A stretch of 64,000 nt of DNA from Brevundimonas variabilis (GTDB lineage Bacteria > Pseudomonadota > Alphaproteobacteria > Caulobacterales > Caulobacteraceae): NCBI RefSeq assembly GCF_014199945.1, contig NZ_JACHOR010000004.1, positions 372,001 through 436,000 on the forward strand, given 5' to 3'. Positions 25,011-33,635 of the stretch are shown piece by piece. Position numbers and translations under genes: made by a program. A model generated the notes under the pieces. The model saw nothing but the letters and a program-made list of their open reading frames with translations, ran no database searches and was not told where the DNA came from. Each line of letters begins with the position of its first letter. The first letter of the stretch is position 1.

Positions 25011-26164
25011 CACCGCGCGCTCAGCCGATAGACGCCGGCGAAGTTCAGGTCCTGGGCCACGAAAATGGAGACCTCGGCACCCTGGGGTTTGCGCAAGGTC
25101 GCGGGGATGTCGACCGAGTTCTGCAACGCGACGCCGGCCGCGTCGGACGGAAGCCGCGCGGTCTCGCGCACGGCGCCGTCCCGTCCGACGGCGGCGTAGA
25201 GACCGTCGTCCACCAGCGACAGCAGGAGGGCGCCGCCGAACCGGTCCCAGAAATGGGTGTCCACGCGCCCGTCGAAGCCCGCGCGCCCGAGGGCGTCGGC
25301 GGCCGGAGACGCCAGGCCGACGGTGACGCCTGTGGGCGTGACGGCGCGGGTCCACAGGACGAAGAGCCGATTGCGGCCCTGCTGCAGACCGCCCTGGTAT
25401 TCGCCGAGCACCCGGGTGCCGCGCTCCATCAGCACCACGGTTCCGCTCTCCGAATAGACGTCGCGTGGGAGGATGCAACTGACGAACCCCGGGGTCGCGC
25501 TATCCATCGCCGTCTGGAGGATGCAGGGGATGGAGGCGCCCGCCGTCAGCAAGAGGTTGCGATCCCCCAACTGGCCGGCGCGCGCCTCACCGATCGGCGA
25601 TGTCTGGCGCAAGCCGTCGAGCGGCGTGACTCGGGCCTGGATCGGCGCAGAGGTCCCGGGCGCGACGGCCGCAGCGGTCAGGCCGCTGGTCGGCGCGACG
25701 CCGGAGCCCTGGCTGCTGTAGGCGAGGACCGGGGACCGCCTCGCCTCGTCGATCAGGGTCTGGCGCCGTTCGGCTACCGAGGGGCCGTTGGATGATGACG
25801 AGGGCGAGGTCTCGAGCGCCGGCACCTGTTCGTCCGACGACGTCAGGATCGGTGCGTCGGGATCGAGAGACTGATCCGTCAGCAAGGGCGGCTCGGTGTC
25901 ACGGCGTGCCGGTTCGAACGGAACGACCTGCCTGGCCGGTTCGTCCGCCGCCTTCTGGTCATCCCCCTCGCCACGATCCCATGTGGCGAAGAGGAAGACC
26001 GAGCAGCCGAGGCCCAGGGCGGCCAAAGTGACGACCTTGGATCCGCGGCCGCCGAAACGGCCGGCGATGGGCGATATGCCCCGGTCGGTCGTTGGCGGCA
26101 GACCCTGGTCTTCAGAACGGGGTTCCGCTGCGGCGTCATCCTTCGGTTCAGGCGAGGCGGTCAT
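25010..26164 (-). CDS. virB10: VirB10/TrbI channel protein
   Basis: A 384-residue protein spanning inner and outer membranes. After a cytoplasmic tail (1-40) comes one membrane segment (KVVTLAALGLGCSVFLFATW), then a proline- and glutamine-rich periplasmic stretch. The conserved C-terminal TrbI domain follows (ASIPCILQTAMDSATPGFVSC, RGTRVLGEYQGG, FGGALLLSLVDDG). ATG 26164 overlaps the virB9 stop. It transmits energy from VirB4/VirB11/VirD4 to the outer membrane core. Confidence 0.95.
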   Translation of the reverse strand: MTASPEPKDDAAAEPRSEDQGLPPTTDRGISPIAGRFGGRGSKVVTLAALGLGCSVFLFATWDRGEGDDQKAADEPARQVVPFEPARRDTEPPLLTDQSLDPDAPILTSSDEQVPALETSPSSSSNGPSVAERRQTLIDEARRSPVLAYSSQGSGVAPTSGLTAAAVAPGTSAPIQARVTPLDGLRQTSPIGEARAGQLGDRNLLLTAGASIPCILQTAMDSATPGFVSCILPRDVYSESGTVVLMERGTRVLGEYQGGLQQGRNRLFVLWTRAVTPTGVTVGLASPAADALGRAGFDGRVDTHFWDRFGGALLLSLVDDGLYAAVGRDGAVRETARLPSDAAGVALQNSVDIPATLRKPQGAEVSIFVAQDLNFAGVYRLSAR

Positions 26165-26988
26165 GGTTGGGCTCCTTGCGTCACGCTCCGATCCACGATC
26201 GGCGAGGCCGTGCGGGTCCCGGGGGCGACACCGCGCGGGTCGTAGGCTTCGTTGAAGATGCACAGCACCGAAGCGCCGCGGCGCAGCCGCAGTCCCGGGA
26301 CGACCGCGTGGATGACCACGAACTCGCCGCGTACATCGAAGGGGACCAGGCTTTCCTCGCCGTCGGCGGACACAGCGAAGATCGAAGGAAGGGGCTGGTT
26401 CGCCGGGAACCTCAGCACGGTGAAGCGGCCGTTGTCGGTGACCTCGCTGGGCTGCAAGTCCGACGCGCCCTGGACGCTGTAGGTGAGGTTGCGGGGGCCT
26501 GAGAGGGCCGCCTGGTCGAGCGCCAGATCGATCACGCGGTCTTCGATCGCTTCGGCGGCGGCTTCGAGCGACGCCACGGTCGCGGCCTGGAGGTCCGCCG
26601 GGTAGCGGAACCGGATCTGGTAGGCGATGGAGGATCGATCGCGAGCGTCTCGCGCCGCCAGTTCGAACGCATAGTGACGCGTCGCGCTTCCACGTTCGGT
26701 GACCACAAGCAGATTGGTCGCCTGCAGGCGTTCGCGGGGTTTGAGGAAGAGGACGGAACCCTCGGCCGCGACCTCCCAGCTGACGCTGTCACCGATCGCG
26801 ACATGGCGGATGGCTTCGTCCGGACCGAACACGATCTGGGTGGCGGTGCGGAAGGCCCCGGAGATGCGGTAGACGGCACCCGGGGCGTAGTCGACCTCGA
26901 CCATCCGGGCGTCGCGGTCTTCGGCCCAGGCCGGCCCCGACGTCATCATTGCAAGGCCGGTGGCCAGGGCGATCAACAGGATTCTCAT
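26161..26988 (-). CDS. virB9: VirB9/TrbG outer-membrane core protein
   Basis: A 275-residue secreted protein with a signal peptide (MRILLIALATGLAMMTSGPAWA). Conserved VirB9 blocks are YAPGAVYRISGAFRTATQIVFGPDE, SVLFLKPRERLQATNLLVVTE and YAFELAAR near the N-terminus, and FTVLRFPANQPLPSIFAV at the C-terminal domain. With VirB7 and VirB10 it forms the outer ring. ATG 26988 overlaps the virB8 stop, and a longer frame upstream lies in virB8. Confidence 0.95.
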   Translation of the reverse strand: MRILLIALATGLAMMTSGPAWAEDRDARMVEVDYAPGAVYRISGAFRTATQIVFGPDEAIRHVAIGDSVSWEVAAEGSVLFLKPRERLQATNLLVVTERGSATRHYAFELAARDARDRSSIAYQIRFRYPADLQAATVASLEAAAEAIEDRVIDLALDQAALSGPRNLTYSVQGASDLQPSEVTDNGRFTVLRFPANQPLPSIFAVSADGEESLVPFDVRGEFVVIHAVVPGLRLRRGASVLCIFNEAYDPRGVAPGTRTASPIVDRSVTQGAQP

Positions 26989-27668
26989 CGGACCACCTCC
27001 GGATCGGCGCGGTACGAGGTCACCTGGAATCCGAGCGGATTGCGCAGGCGATCCGGCTCCGACATCGGCGCGCGCGTATAGGTGAAGGCGATGGTGGCGA
27101 TCCAATCGCTCTCCACGATCTGCTGAGCCTGACGCACTGTGCGGTGGAAGCGCACATTGGCGACGCCTTCATTGATGAAGCCAATGGCGCGGATCGCGAT
27201 CACGGCCTCGGCCTCAGGCCCGTAGAGGTTCTGGGGACTGGTTGGGTTGGAGCCGCGATAGAGGTCGGCCCAGCGGCGTTGCTCCGTTGCGCCCGACAGG
27301 ATCGAAACCAGGGCGAAGCTTTCCTCGGCGGCTGGGTCGAGATAGCCCTCCCGGGCGCGGACGTACTGGCCGAGGAAGTACTTGCTGACGGCCTCGTCAT
27401 AGGTGGCCGGGCCTTCGGCCGAGGACAGACCCCGCACCACATCGACCGCGCCGGTGGTCTGGTCGACCCTCACGACGAAGGGTTCGGTGGTCTTGAGCGG
27501 GGTCAGCACCGCCACCGCCGCGACGGCGACGACGGTCAGGCTGGCGGCCACAGCCGCCACGGTCCAGGCCAACCGGCGCGATCGTATGGCGGCGCTGAGC
27601 CGGTCCTGATCCCATCGCCGCGCCTCGGCGAAATAGGCCTGCAGATCGGGGGAGGGGACGCCGGTCAT
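26985..27668 (-). CDS. virB8: VirB8 inner-membrane assembly protein
   Basis: A 227-residue protein with a short cytoplasmic tail, one membrane segment (LAWTVAAVAASLTVVAVAAVAVL, about 33-55) and an NTF2-like periplasmic domain. The domain shows the VirB8 pattern: PFVVRVDQTTGAVDVV, DEAVSKYFLGQYVRAREGY and VRFHRTVRQ. ATG 27668 overlaps the stop of the small virB7-like gene. It nucleates assembly of the channel. Confidence 0.94.
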   Translation of the reverse strand: MTGVPSPDLQAYFAEARRWDQDRLSAAIRSRRLAWTVAAVAASLTVVAVAAVAVLTPLKTTEPFVVRVDQTTGAVDVVRGLSSAEGPATYDEAVSKYFLGQYVRAREGYLDPAAEESFALVSILSGATEQRRWADLYRGSNPTSPQNLYGPEAEAVIAIRAIGFINEGVANVRFHRTVRQAQQIVESDWIATIAFTYTRAPMSEPDRLRNPLGFQVTSYRADPEVVR

Positions 27669-27892
27669 GTGCAGCCTCCCTCGCCAGGATCGATGGACGA
27701 AGACGCGTCGGCCGCGGGCGCGGGCGTGTGCGGCGCCGCCGGGGAGAGGATCGAACCGTAGGGATTGGCGGGTCGACGATGGCGGCCGTCGCAGACCGGC
27801 GGATCGGCGGGCCGGAAGGTGGCGCAGGCGAACAGGGCCTGGACCGCCAAGGCGATCGATACGACGCGGGACGATGTTCGAAGAAAGGGCAT
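27665..27892 (-). CDS. virB7: VirB7-like small secreted protein or lipoprotein
   Basis: A 75-residue protein with an N-terminal hydrophobic segment (SSRVVSIALAVQALFACATF). LFAC fits a lipobox with lipidated cysteine near residue 23. A further cysteine (PPVCDG) lies in the mature part, which is proline-rich. Position between virB6 and virB8 and size match VirB7, which anchors VirB9 to the outer membrane. ATG 27892 overlaps the virB6 stop. The identity rests on position and lipobox, not sequence similarity. Confidence 0.65.
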   Translation of the reverse strand: MPFLRTSSRVVSIALAVQALFACATFRPADPPVCDGRHRRPANPYGSILSPAAPHTPAPAADASSSIDPGEGGCT

Positions 27893-28815
27893 CAGCGGGC
27901 TCCTGTGGGACGGATGGATCCGCCGCCGCGCGGCGGTTGACGGCTGGCCTCGAGAGGACCGCGCGCGACGGCGCTGGGGCTGGAGCCCAGGGAGGCGGCG
28001 TTGGCGAAGTCGGCGAGCCCGGCGCTGGCGCCGCCGGCGATGCCGGCCGCGATCGCGGGCGTCTGCAGGAAGAAGATCGCGCCGAGCAAACAGAGGGCGA
28101 TGAAGATCAGGCCGCCTACCATCGGGTCGCCGCCCTCGATCGCGCCCCACTGATCCCGTACCAGCGACAGGACGAGCTGGAAGATGGTGATGATCAGAGC
28201 GAACAGGACCAGATAGTTCACCGCCTGAGACAGCCAGCCGAAGAAGAAGCGCCGCGTCGCGTCGAACAAGGCGCAGGCGATGAAGATGGGCCCGAGGGTG
28301 ACCAGAAGGGCGAGCGCCAGTTTGGCGACGAGAACAACGCCGAAGCCGAGCGCGCAGGCCAGGGCGCCGACGATGAAGACGACCGCGGCGACGATGTAGG
28401 GGGACAGGTCGAAGGCCGAGCCCTCGCTGCCGATCTTCTCTCCGAGATAGCCGGCGTAGGCGAGGAACTGGTCGAAGGCTGCGCCGACATTCGGCGTCTC
28501 CGCGCCGCTGATGGCCCGCGTCAAAAGGTTCGGCAGGTCGCGGAACAGCGGCTCGGTGACGAAGTCCGAATAGGTCGGGGTGGTGGCCAGCACATAGATG
28601 AACAGCAGTTTGATCGCGCGGATCGCGAAATCCATGATGGGTTCGCTGATGGCGCCCCGGAAGATCGCGAAGCCATAGAGGACGATGTAGAGAACCAGGG
28701 CGATGCGTAGCGGGCCTTCGACCTCGGCGATCACCGCGCCCAGCCGGTCCCCGAGAAAGGCGTTCAGCCGCTCGTCGAGGAAGATATAGGCCGGCTCGAA
28801 AACCCGAAACGACAT
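27892..28815 (-). CDS. virB6: VirB6/TrbL polytopic inner-membrane protein
   Basis: A 307-residue protein with about six membrane segments (near 37-55, 85-100, 139-160, 160-180, 195-220, 230-255) and an alanine/glycine-rich C-terminal tail. This is the VirB6 topology. The start ATG 28815 is preceded by an ideal AGGAGG. It forms part of the inner-membrane pore and DNA path. It follows the small lipoprotein gene by 9 bases. Confidence 0.9.
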   Translation of the reverse strand: MSFRVFEPAYIFLDERLNAFLGDRLGAVIAEVEGPLRIALVLYIVLYGFAIFRGAISEPIMDFAIRAIKLLFIYVLATTPTYSDFVTEPLFRDLPNLLTRAISGAETPNVGAAFDQFLAYAGYLGEKIGSEGSAFDLSPYIVAAVVFIVGALACALGFGVVLVAKLALALLVTLGPIFIACALFDATRRFFFGWLSQAVNYLVLFALIITIFQLVLSLVRDQWGAIEGGDPMVGGLIFIALCLLGAIFFLQTPAIAAGIAGGASAGLADFANAASLGSSPSAVARGPLEASRQPPRGGGSIRPTGAR

Positions 28816-28824
28816 GGCGACCTC

Positions 28825-29037
28825 CTAAAAGCCCTGCCGGTAGGCGGCCATGCGGTCAGCGCGGCGAGCTTGGGCGAGCTGGGCATGCGCGGCGCCACAG
28901 CCTTGCCGACGGGCGCCGCGTTCGCAGTCCTCGATAGTCGCCTCGAGGGCGGCGCGATCCAGGCGCGGCTCAGCCCTGGGAGCTTCCGGCTCGCCGCAAC
29001 CCGCGAGCAGGCCCAGCAGGACCAGGGCGGCTTTCAC
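28825..29037 (-). CDS. small lipoprotein, possible entry-exclusion (EexN/TrbK-like)
   Basis: A 70-residue predicted lipoprotein: MKAALVLLGLLAGCGEPEAP with lipobox LLAGC, cysteine at residue 14. The mature part has two more cysteines (EDCERGARRQGCGAAHAQ) and an arginine-rich end. Entry-exclusion lipoproteins of VirB-type systems occur between virB5 and virB6 with similar size and cysteine pattern. If so, it blocks uptake of a second copy of the element. The start overlaps the virB5 stop. Family assignment is inference from position and form. Confidence 0.6.
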   Translation of the reverse strand: MKAALVLLGLLAGCGEPEAPRAEPRLDRAALEATIEDCERGARRQGCGAAHAQLAQARRADRMAAYRQGF

Positions 29038-29738
29038 TGAAAGGCCTGACGGTAGGCGTCCATGCGAGCCGATCGGTCCGCGGCGATCCGCTCCCGCGCC
29101 AGCTGTTCCTCAAGCCGGGCCTCGGCGGCCTGGGTCAGGGCCAGGCCCTGCAGCCGGACCTGTTCGTTCTGGATCAGGGCCTGCTCCGCCGCGAGCCGGG
29201 CGGTCAGGTCCATCACGGCCCGCGCGTTCGGCGCGGTGTCGAGCGCGCGACGGAGCGTCTCCAGGCCTTCAAGACGATCGGTCGCCGCCCGGTCGACGGT
29301 CTCGCCGATCGCCAGATCACGGGCGGTCCGCGCGCCGGTCCGCTCCAGGGCGACGGCGGCGGCGGACGGCGCGGCAGGCGTATAGACGCGGGTCTCGCGG
29401 CGGATAGCGTCGGCCCGCTCCGCCAGTTCGCCGAGCGCCGACAGATCCCCATCGGCGGCCGCGCGGAGCGTCGCCATGTCCGGCAGCGGATTGCGGATCT
29501 CCGGCAGACCCAGCCGCTCGGCGATGGCGTTGACGTTGGACAGGTCGTTGAGGCTGGCGAAGAGTTCTTCGCCCTGCTGGACCTGGGCCTTGAGGCTGTC
29601 GAGCTGTTCGATGGCGGTGCGCGCGTCCTTCACCATCTGGGCGAACGACGTCGGGTCGTAGACAATCTGCTGGGCATGGGCGGGGACGGCGGTCATCGCG
29701 GCCAGCGCGACGGCGATCGGAAGGATGGAGCGTCTCAT
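29034..29738 (-). CDS. virB5: VirB5/TrbJ pilus-tip protein
   Basis: A 234-residue secreted protein with signal peptide MRRSILPIAVALAAMTAVPAHAQ. The mature part begins IVYDPTSFAQMVKDARTAIEQLDSLKAQVQQ, the usual VirB5/TrbJ opening, and is mostly long helices. It is a minor pilus component that helps contact recipients. ATG 29738 overlaps the virB4 stop. The RMDAYRQAFQ C-terminus resembles the end of the neighbouring small lipoprotein (RMAAYRQGF), an odd shared tail. Confidence 0.88.
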   Translation of the reverse strand: MRRSILPIAVALAAMTAVPAHAQQIVYDPTSFAQMVKDARTAIEQLDSLKAQVQQGEELFASLNDLSNVNAIAERLGLPEIRNPLPDMATLRAAADGDLSALGELAERADAIRRETRVYTPAAPSAAAVALERTGARTARDLAIGETVDRAATDRLEGLETLRRALDTAPNARAVMDLTARLAAEQALIQNEQVRLQGLALTQAAEARLEEQLARERIAADRSARMDAYRQAFQ

Positions 29739-32110
29739 GTCAGTCTCCTCTGGGTGTGGAAGGGGCCCCGCCAGTCGGCGTAGTCGTCCCCGGTCTCGGC
29801 TCTCAGCCGGTCAAGAAGGGCGACGGTTTCGGATCGTCCGGACAGGACGGCCAGCGCGTCATCCAGTCCCTTGAGATCAAGCTCGACGACCACGCTGTCG
29901 TGACCCTGCTTGACCAGGAAGCGATGAGACTCCGGCGTCAGCTCGTCCCGGATCAGTCGGAACTCCTCCTCGCTCAGACCGAAGCCTTCGACATAGTCGC
30001 GGGCCTGACCGTGAGCGTTCGGCAGGAAGATCTTGGTCGCGCACTGTTCGAGGATGTTGTGGGCGATCGGCGACCGCAGCGCGTCGGCGGGGGACTGGGT
30101 CCCGAACACCATCAGGGCGTTCTGCTTGCGCCAGGTCTTCAGGCCGTCCTGCGCCAAGTCGGTGAAGGCGGCATCGCCCAGCACCTTCCAGAACTCGTCG
30201 ATGTCGAGGACGAGCCGACGCCCGTCCACCCGCTGGGCGATCCGGTGGAAGAGGTAGAGCATCATCGGCGTGCGGACCTCGGGGTGGTCCAGCACATCGG
30301 TCATGTCGAAGCCGGCGAAGCGGGCGTCGAGCGACAGGGCGTCGTCGTCGCCGTCCAGAGCCCAGCCGAGCGGCCCGCCCCGGATCCAGCGTTCCAGCCG
30401 CGCCCCGACGCCGCCGACGTCCGATTGACCGAGCAGGCTGCGTAGCGCCGAAAGGGACCGTCGTTCACGGGGGAGGGCCTCAAGCGCGGCGACGGCCTCG
30501 TCGATGGCGCGCGCTTCCGGGACCGACAGGCTCTCATTCGGTCGGGCGACCAGGGTCCGCACCAGTCGGCTGAGGAAGGCACGATTGGCGGGTGACGGTT
30601 CCAACGCCTTGAAGGGCGCGAACCCCGTGGGCACGCCGTTGCGCAGGGCCAGATAGGTCCCGCCGCAGGCCCGAACGAAGATCTCTGCGCCTCGGTCCTT
30701 GTCGATGAACAGCTGCTGGGCGTCAAACCGCTCCAACTGCGCCAGCATGAAGTTCTGGACGACCGTCTTACCGGACCCTGAGGGGCCGCAGATGAAGGTG
30801 TGGCCGAGATCGCCGACGTGGAAGTTGAAGTAGAAAGGCGATCCGGCCGTCGTCCGCAGCAGGGCGACCGCAGGCCCCCAATGGTTGCCGGACGGCTTGC
30901 CGACCGGGTAGGCGTGGAAGGGGGAGAGGGCGGCGAAGTTTCGCGACGTGATTGCAGCCGGACGCGTCCGCCGGGCGAAACCGCCTGGAAACTGCGACCA
31001 GAAGGCGGCCTCGAGCCCGAGATCCTCACGGGCCACGACGAGGCCCGAATCCGCCAGATGGGCCCGAGCCTTGGACAGGTGATCGGCCAGGCCAGCGGGC
31101 GTGTCGCCATAGACGAGTACAGACGCCTGGTGTTCTCCGAGCACGAACCGGTTGCTGACGAGGTCGTCTAGCGCATCGGACAGGCCGTCGATCTGGGAGG
31201 CCGCGCGGTCGCGGGCGGAGACCATCTGGTTCTGTTTGCGCTCCATGATCGATCGCCCGGTCGCCTTCGAAAGAAATGCGAAGGACTGGGTCATGACGAA
31301 GCCGAAGGGCGCGCTGAGCAGGGCGTTCCAGAGGCCGGGACGCGTCGTGGTCGGATATTCCTTGATGGCCAGGACGCCCGCGAAACGCGTGTGGTCGACG
31401 TCGCGGATCTCAAGGCTTTCTCGGCCGAAGATAACCCGGACCGTATAGGTCGCCGATCCGAGATGGCCATAGACGATAGGGACCCGGCCCGGACGCCCGG
31501 TCAGGATGAGCCGAACGAGCTCCATCGGTTCGGAGCACCAGATCTCCCGATGCGCGTAGAGGCCGAGGCGGCGAGGCGCATAGCGCCCGAGATACTGCTC
31601 GAGGTCGCGTGCGGCGTCCTCGAGCCGCTTGATCAGTTCAGGGGCGACCTCCGTCTCCCGTCGCCGCGCCGCCCGGAGACGACGCAACATGGTACCGGCG
31701 CGATCGCCAGGATCCCGTCCGGGATGGAGCACCAAGGTGAGGAAGAGGTCGTTGACAAAAAGGCGCCGTCCACCGATGCGGCTCTCGTAAGCCTCTCCCA
31801 GTTCGCGGGCGAACTCCGAACGAAAGCCGCTGACGGGGTCAAGCTGGGCCTCGTGGCGAACGATGTGGTGCCAGATCGCCAGCCGGTCATCTGAGAGGTT
31901 GCGCCAGGCCTGGTTGAGCTTGGTGTGCCAGTCGTTCAGGTCGCGGGGGTCCGCGGTTTCGAAGGCTGCGCCCTCCAGCTGGAAGGCGATCATCAGGGCA
32001 CCGCTGTCGAGCACGACGATGTGGTCCGTGGCGTGGCGCGCATAGGGCAGGCCGGCCAGGGCGTCGCCCTCCTTGCGCAGGTGCGATGGTGTCAGGCGAA
32101 CCTCAGCCAC
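29735..32110 (-). CDS. virB4: VirB4 secretion ATPase
   Basis: A 791-residue ATPase that powers pilus assembly and substrate transfer. Walker A is ICGPSGSGKTVVQNFML (about residue 445) and Walker B is RRLVLDIDEFWKVLGD; the FGTQSPADAL and ATKIFLPNAHG motifs are also present. The N-terminal half matches CagE/TrbE. The start lies at 32110, inside the virB3 end (8-base overlap). Length is normal and the gene appears intact. Confidence 0.95.
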   Translation of the reverse strand: MAEVRLTPSHLRKEGDALAGLPYARHATDHIVVLDSGALMIAFQLEGAAFETADPRDLNDWHTKLNQAWRNLSDDRLAIWHHIVRHEAQLDPVSGFRSEFARELGEAYESRIGGRRLFVNDLFLTLVLHPGRDPGDRAGTMLRRLRAARRRETEVAPELIKRLEDAARDLEQYLGRYAPRRLGLYAHREIWCSEPMELVRLILTGRPGRVPIVYGHLGSATYTVRVIFGRESLEIRDVDHTRFAGVLAIKEYPTTTRPGLWNALLSAPFGFVMTQSFAFLSKATGRSIMERKQNQMVSARDRAASQIDGLSDALDDLVSNRFVLGEHQASVLVYGDTPAGLADHLSKARAHLADSGLVVAREDLGLEAAFWSQFPGGFARRTRPAAITSRNFAALSPFHAYPVGKPSGNHWGPAVALLRTTAGSPFYFNFHVGDLGHTFICGPSGSGKTVVQNFMLAQLERFDAQQLFIDKDRGAEIFVRACGGTYLALRNGVPTGFAPFKALEPSPANRAFLSRLVRTLVARPNESLSVPEARAIDEAVAALEALPRERRSLSALRSLLGQSDVGGVGARLERWIRGGPLGWALDGDDDALSLDARFAGFDMTDVLDHPEVRTPMMLYLFHRIAQRVDGRRLVLDIDEFWKVLGDAAFTDLAQDGLKTWRKQNALMVFGTQSPADALRSPIAHNILEQCATKIFLPNAHGQARDYVEGFGLSEEEFRLIRDELTPESHRFLVKQGHDSVVVELDLKGLDDALAVLSGRSETVALLDRLRAETGDDYADWRGPFHTQRRLT

Positions 32111-32438
32111 GCGCCAGCTCCCGTGCGCAATAGCGACGGACCAGGGGAAGGGGCGTCGCCGAGCTGCCGCCCCACAGGGCGCTGTTGCGCGACCGGCCCT
32201 TGGTGTCGACGAAGACGAGCAGCAGCCGGAAAGCGTTGTGGTCCACGCGACACATTGCGCGGAACACCAGATGGAGGGCCGGGGCGATGAGCAGATAGAG
32301 GAGGCTGCCCCCGACCAGAAAGGCGAGGCCGGAGATCATGACGTTCACGCCCATGGCCTCCATCGGCACGCCCATGATCATCGCCGGGCGGGTGCAGGCG
32401 AGAAACAGGGGATCCTCGATCAGGCGCTCCTCAGCCAA
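32103..32438 (-). CDS. virB3: VirB3 inner-membrane protein
   Basis: A 111-residue protein with RLIEDPLFLACTRPAMIMGVP, the hallmark VirB3 N-terminus. Two membrane segments follow (about 20-40 and 40-60), then a basic cytoplasmic tail. The start codon is TTG (32438), overlapping the preceding small membrane gene by 8 bases. VirB3 partners VirB4 at the membrane. Confidence 0.88.
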   Translation of the reverse strand: MAEERLIEDPLFLACTRPAMIMGVPMEAMGVNVMISGLAFLVGGSLLYLLIAPALHLVFRAMCRVDHNAFRLLLVFVDTKGRSRNSALWGGSSATPLPLVRRYCARELARG

Positions 32439-32616
32439 GGTCCGCTCCGCTGAGAAGGAGGAAGGCTTTGACCAGCGTCAGTCCGATCAGGAGCCCGCCC
32501 AGGCCCTGGGCGAACCGTGTGGGCGAGATCAATTTGACGCCGAGCATCAGGCTCAGGGCCAGGGCCAGGGCCCCGGTAATGCCGCTCACGATCAGACAGT
32601 CGTCGGCCCGGGTCAT
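32431..32616 (-). CDS. small two-segment membrane protein in the virB operon
   Basis: A 61-residue protein (MTRADDCLIVSGITGALALA...) with two hydrophobic stretches and almost no soluble part. It lies between virB2 and virB3, with starts and stops overlapping both, so it is part of the operon and probably made. Size and topology resemble a second pilin-like or VirB3-helper protein. No family is recognised. Confidence 0.65.
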   Translation of the reverse strand: MTRADDCLIVSGITGALALALSLMLGVKLISPTRFAQGLGGLLIGLTLVKAFLLLSGADLG

Positions 32617-32915
32617 CAGGCGCCGCCCGTGATCATGCCGACGATCTCGGCTGCGCCGAAGACCACCACGATGCCGAGGATGACGATGGCGGCCCGCCGC
32701 AGATCGAACAGGCCGAACATCCACAGGATGCCGACCACCACCACAGCGAGGATGGCCAGCAGCCGGGCCGTGTTGCCTGTGAGCATGTCGACGACATTCT
32801 GCAACAGCCCCTCCACATTGGCGGAGGCGAAGGCCGGTTGAACTGACATCAGGGTCGTCGCAACGGCGATCGCGCCCACGGCGCAGGAACGGCGCAGGAT
32901 TGGGTTAAGGGTCAC
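32616..32915 (-). CDS. virB2: VirB2/TrbC pilin
   Basis: A 99-residue major pilin precursor. A long signal sequence (to about AFASA, residue 32) precedes a mature pilin with two membrane segments (LLAILAVVVVGILWMFGLF and AAIVILGIVVVFGAAEIVGM) joined by a short basic loop DLRR, the VirB2 plan. The start is GTG 32915, overlapping the virB1 stop. A much longer upstream frame lies antisense to nothing but inside virB1 and is arginine-rich, so it is rejected. Confidence 0.9.
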   Translation of the reverse strand: MTLNPILRRSCAVGAIAVATTLMSVQPAFASANVEGLLQNVVDMLTGNTARLLAILAVVVVGILWMFGLFDLRRAAIVILGIVVVFGAAEIVGMITGGA

Positions 32916-33559
32916 GGAAGAACGCTCCAGGTTTGGGTGTGCGGGGTGGGGACGAACAGGATGACGGCGCTCACCCGAGCGCGTGCGAACACGTCCCAGT
33001 CCGCGGGCGGGATGCGGGCCGGCGATGCCGAGGCGTCGGGAAGGCTGACTGTCGGGAGGGTACCGGGCGCCGGCGCTGTGATCGGGCGCTCTGCAAACCC
33101 GAGCTGGACGGCCGAGGCTTCGACGCGCGCCACATAGCCGTTGCGAAAGCCCCGCTCGGGATGGCCGGTGTTGTAGCGCGACAGGGCCACCCGCAGGGCG
33201 TGCTGCGGGTCGCTCGACGCAGATTGCGGATCGAAGCCGGCGCGCAGGACCATCCCTGCCGCCGCCAGGTTTTGGCAGGGGTCGAAAGCGTCCTCGACCG
33301 AGAGGCGGAGCCACTCCAGGTTCGCGGAGTTAATCTGTACGAGGCCGAGATCAATGTTGACGCCCGCCGAGATCAGTCGGCGTGCGGTGTTGACGGCTTC
33401 GGCGCGCGTCCTCGGCTGGCGGACAGCCGCGCCGCGATTGACGCCGATCGCCAGTGGGTTGAAGCGGCTCTCCGTATGGGCGATGGCTGCCAGGGTCTGG
33501 GGAGAGACGCCGGGCGCACACTGCGCGGAAAGGGCAAGGACGAGGGTGAGGTCGAGCAC
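32912..33559 (-). CDS. virB1: VirB1 lytic transglycosylase
   Basis: A 215-residue SLT-fold enzyme that opens peptidoglycan for the channel. The catalytic glutamate is in AAIAHTESRFNPLAIGVN. Further motifs are LGLVQINSANLEWL and ALSRYNTGHPERGFRNGYVARV. The start is GTG 33559 (VLDLTLVLALSAQ), giving a weak signal segment. It is the first gene of the virB operon; the promoter should lie between it and the LuxR gene at 33636-33905 or further upstream. Confidence 0.9.
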   Translation of the reverse strand: MLDLTLVLALSAQCAPGVSPQTLAAIAHTESRFNPLAIGVNRGAAVRQPRTRAEAVNTARRLISAGVNIDLGLVQINSANLEWLRLSVEDAFDPCQNLAAAGMVLRAGFDPQSASSDPQHALRVALSRYNTGHPERGFRNGYVARVEASAVQLGFAERPITAPAPGTLPTVSLPDASASPARIPPADWDVFARARVSAVILFVPTPHTQTWSVLP

Positions 33560-33635
33560 GGCGGGGCTCCATTGAGAGCCTCCAGCAGATCGTATCGAGG
33601 CCGCGCGATCGATCCGTCAGGGCCCCACGGAAGAC

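Noticed and set aside
25011-25478. N-terminal extension of VirB11 to 491 residues
   Set aside because: The added part is arginine-rich, lies inside virB10 in another frame, and the ATG at 25010 overlaps the virB10 stop in the normal way.
27667-28710. 347-codon plus-strand frame opposite virB6-virB7
   Set aside because: Charged low-complexity shadow of the VirB6 gene; no start signal or motif.
32916-33314. N-terminal extension of VirB2 to 232 residues
   Set aside because: It lies wholly within virB1 in another frame and looks non-coding. The GTG at 32915 gives a normal pilin precursor.
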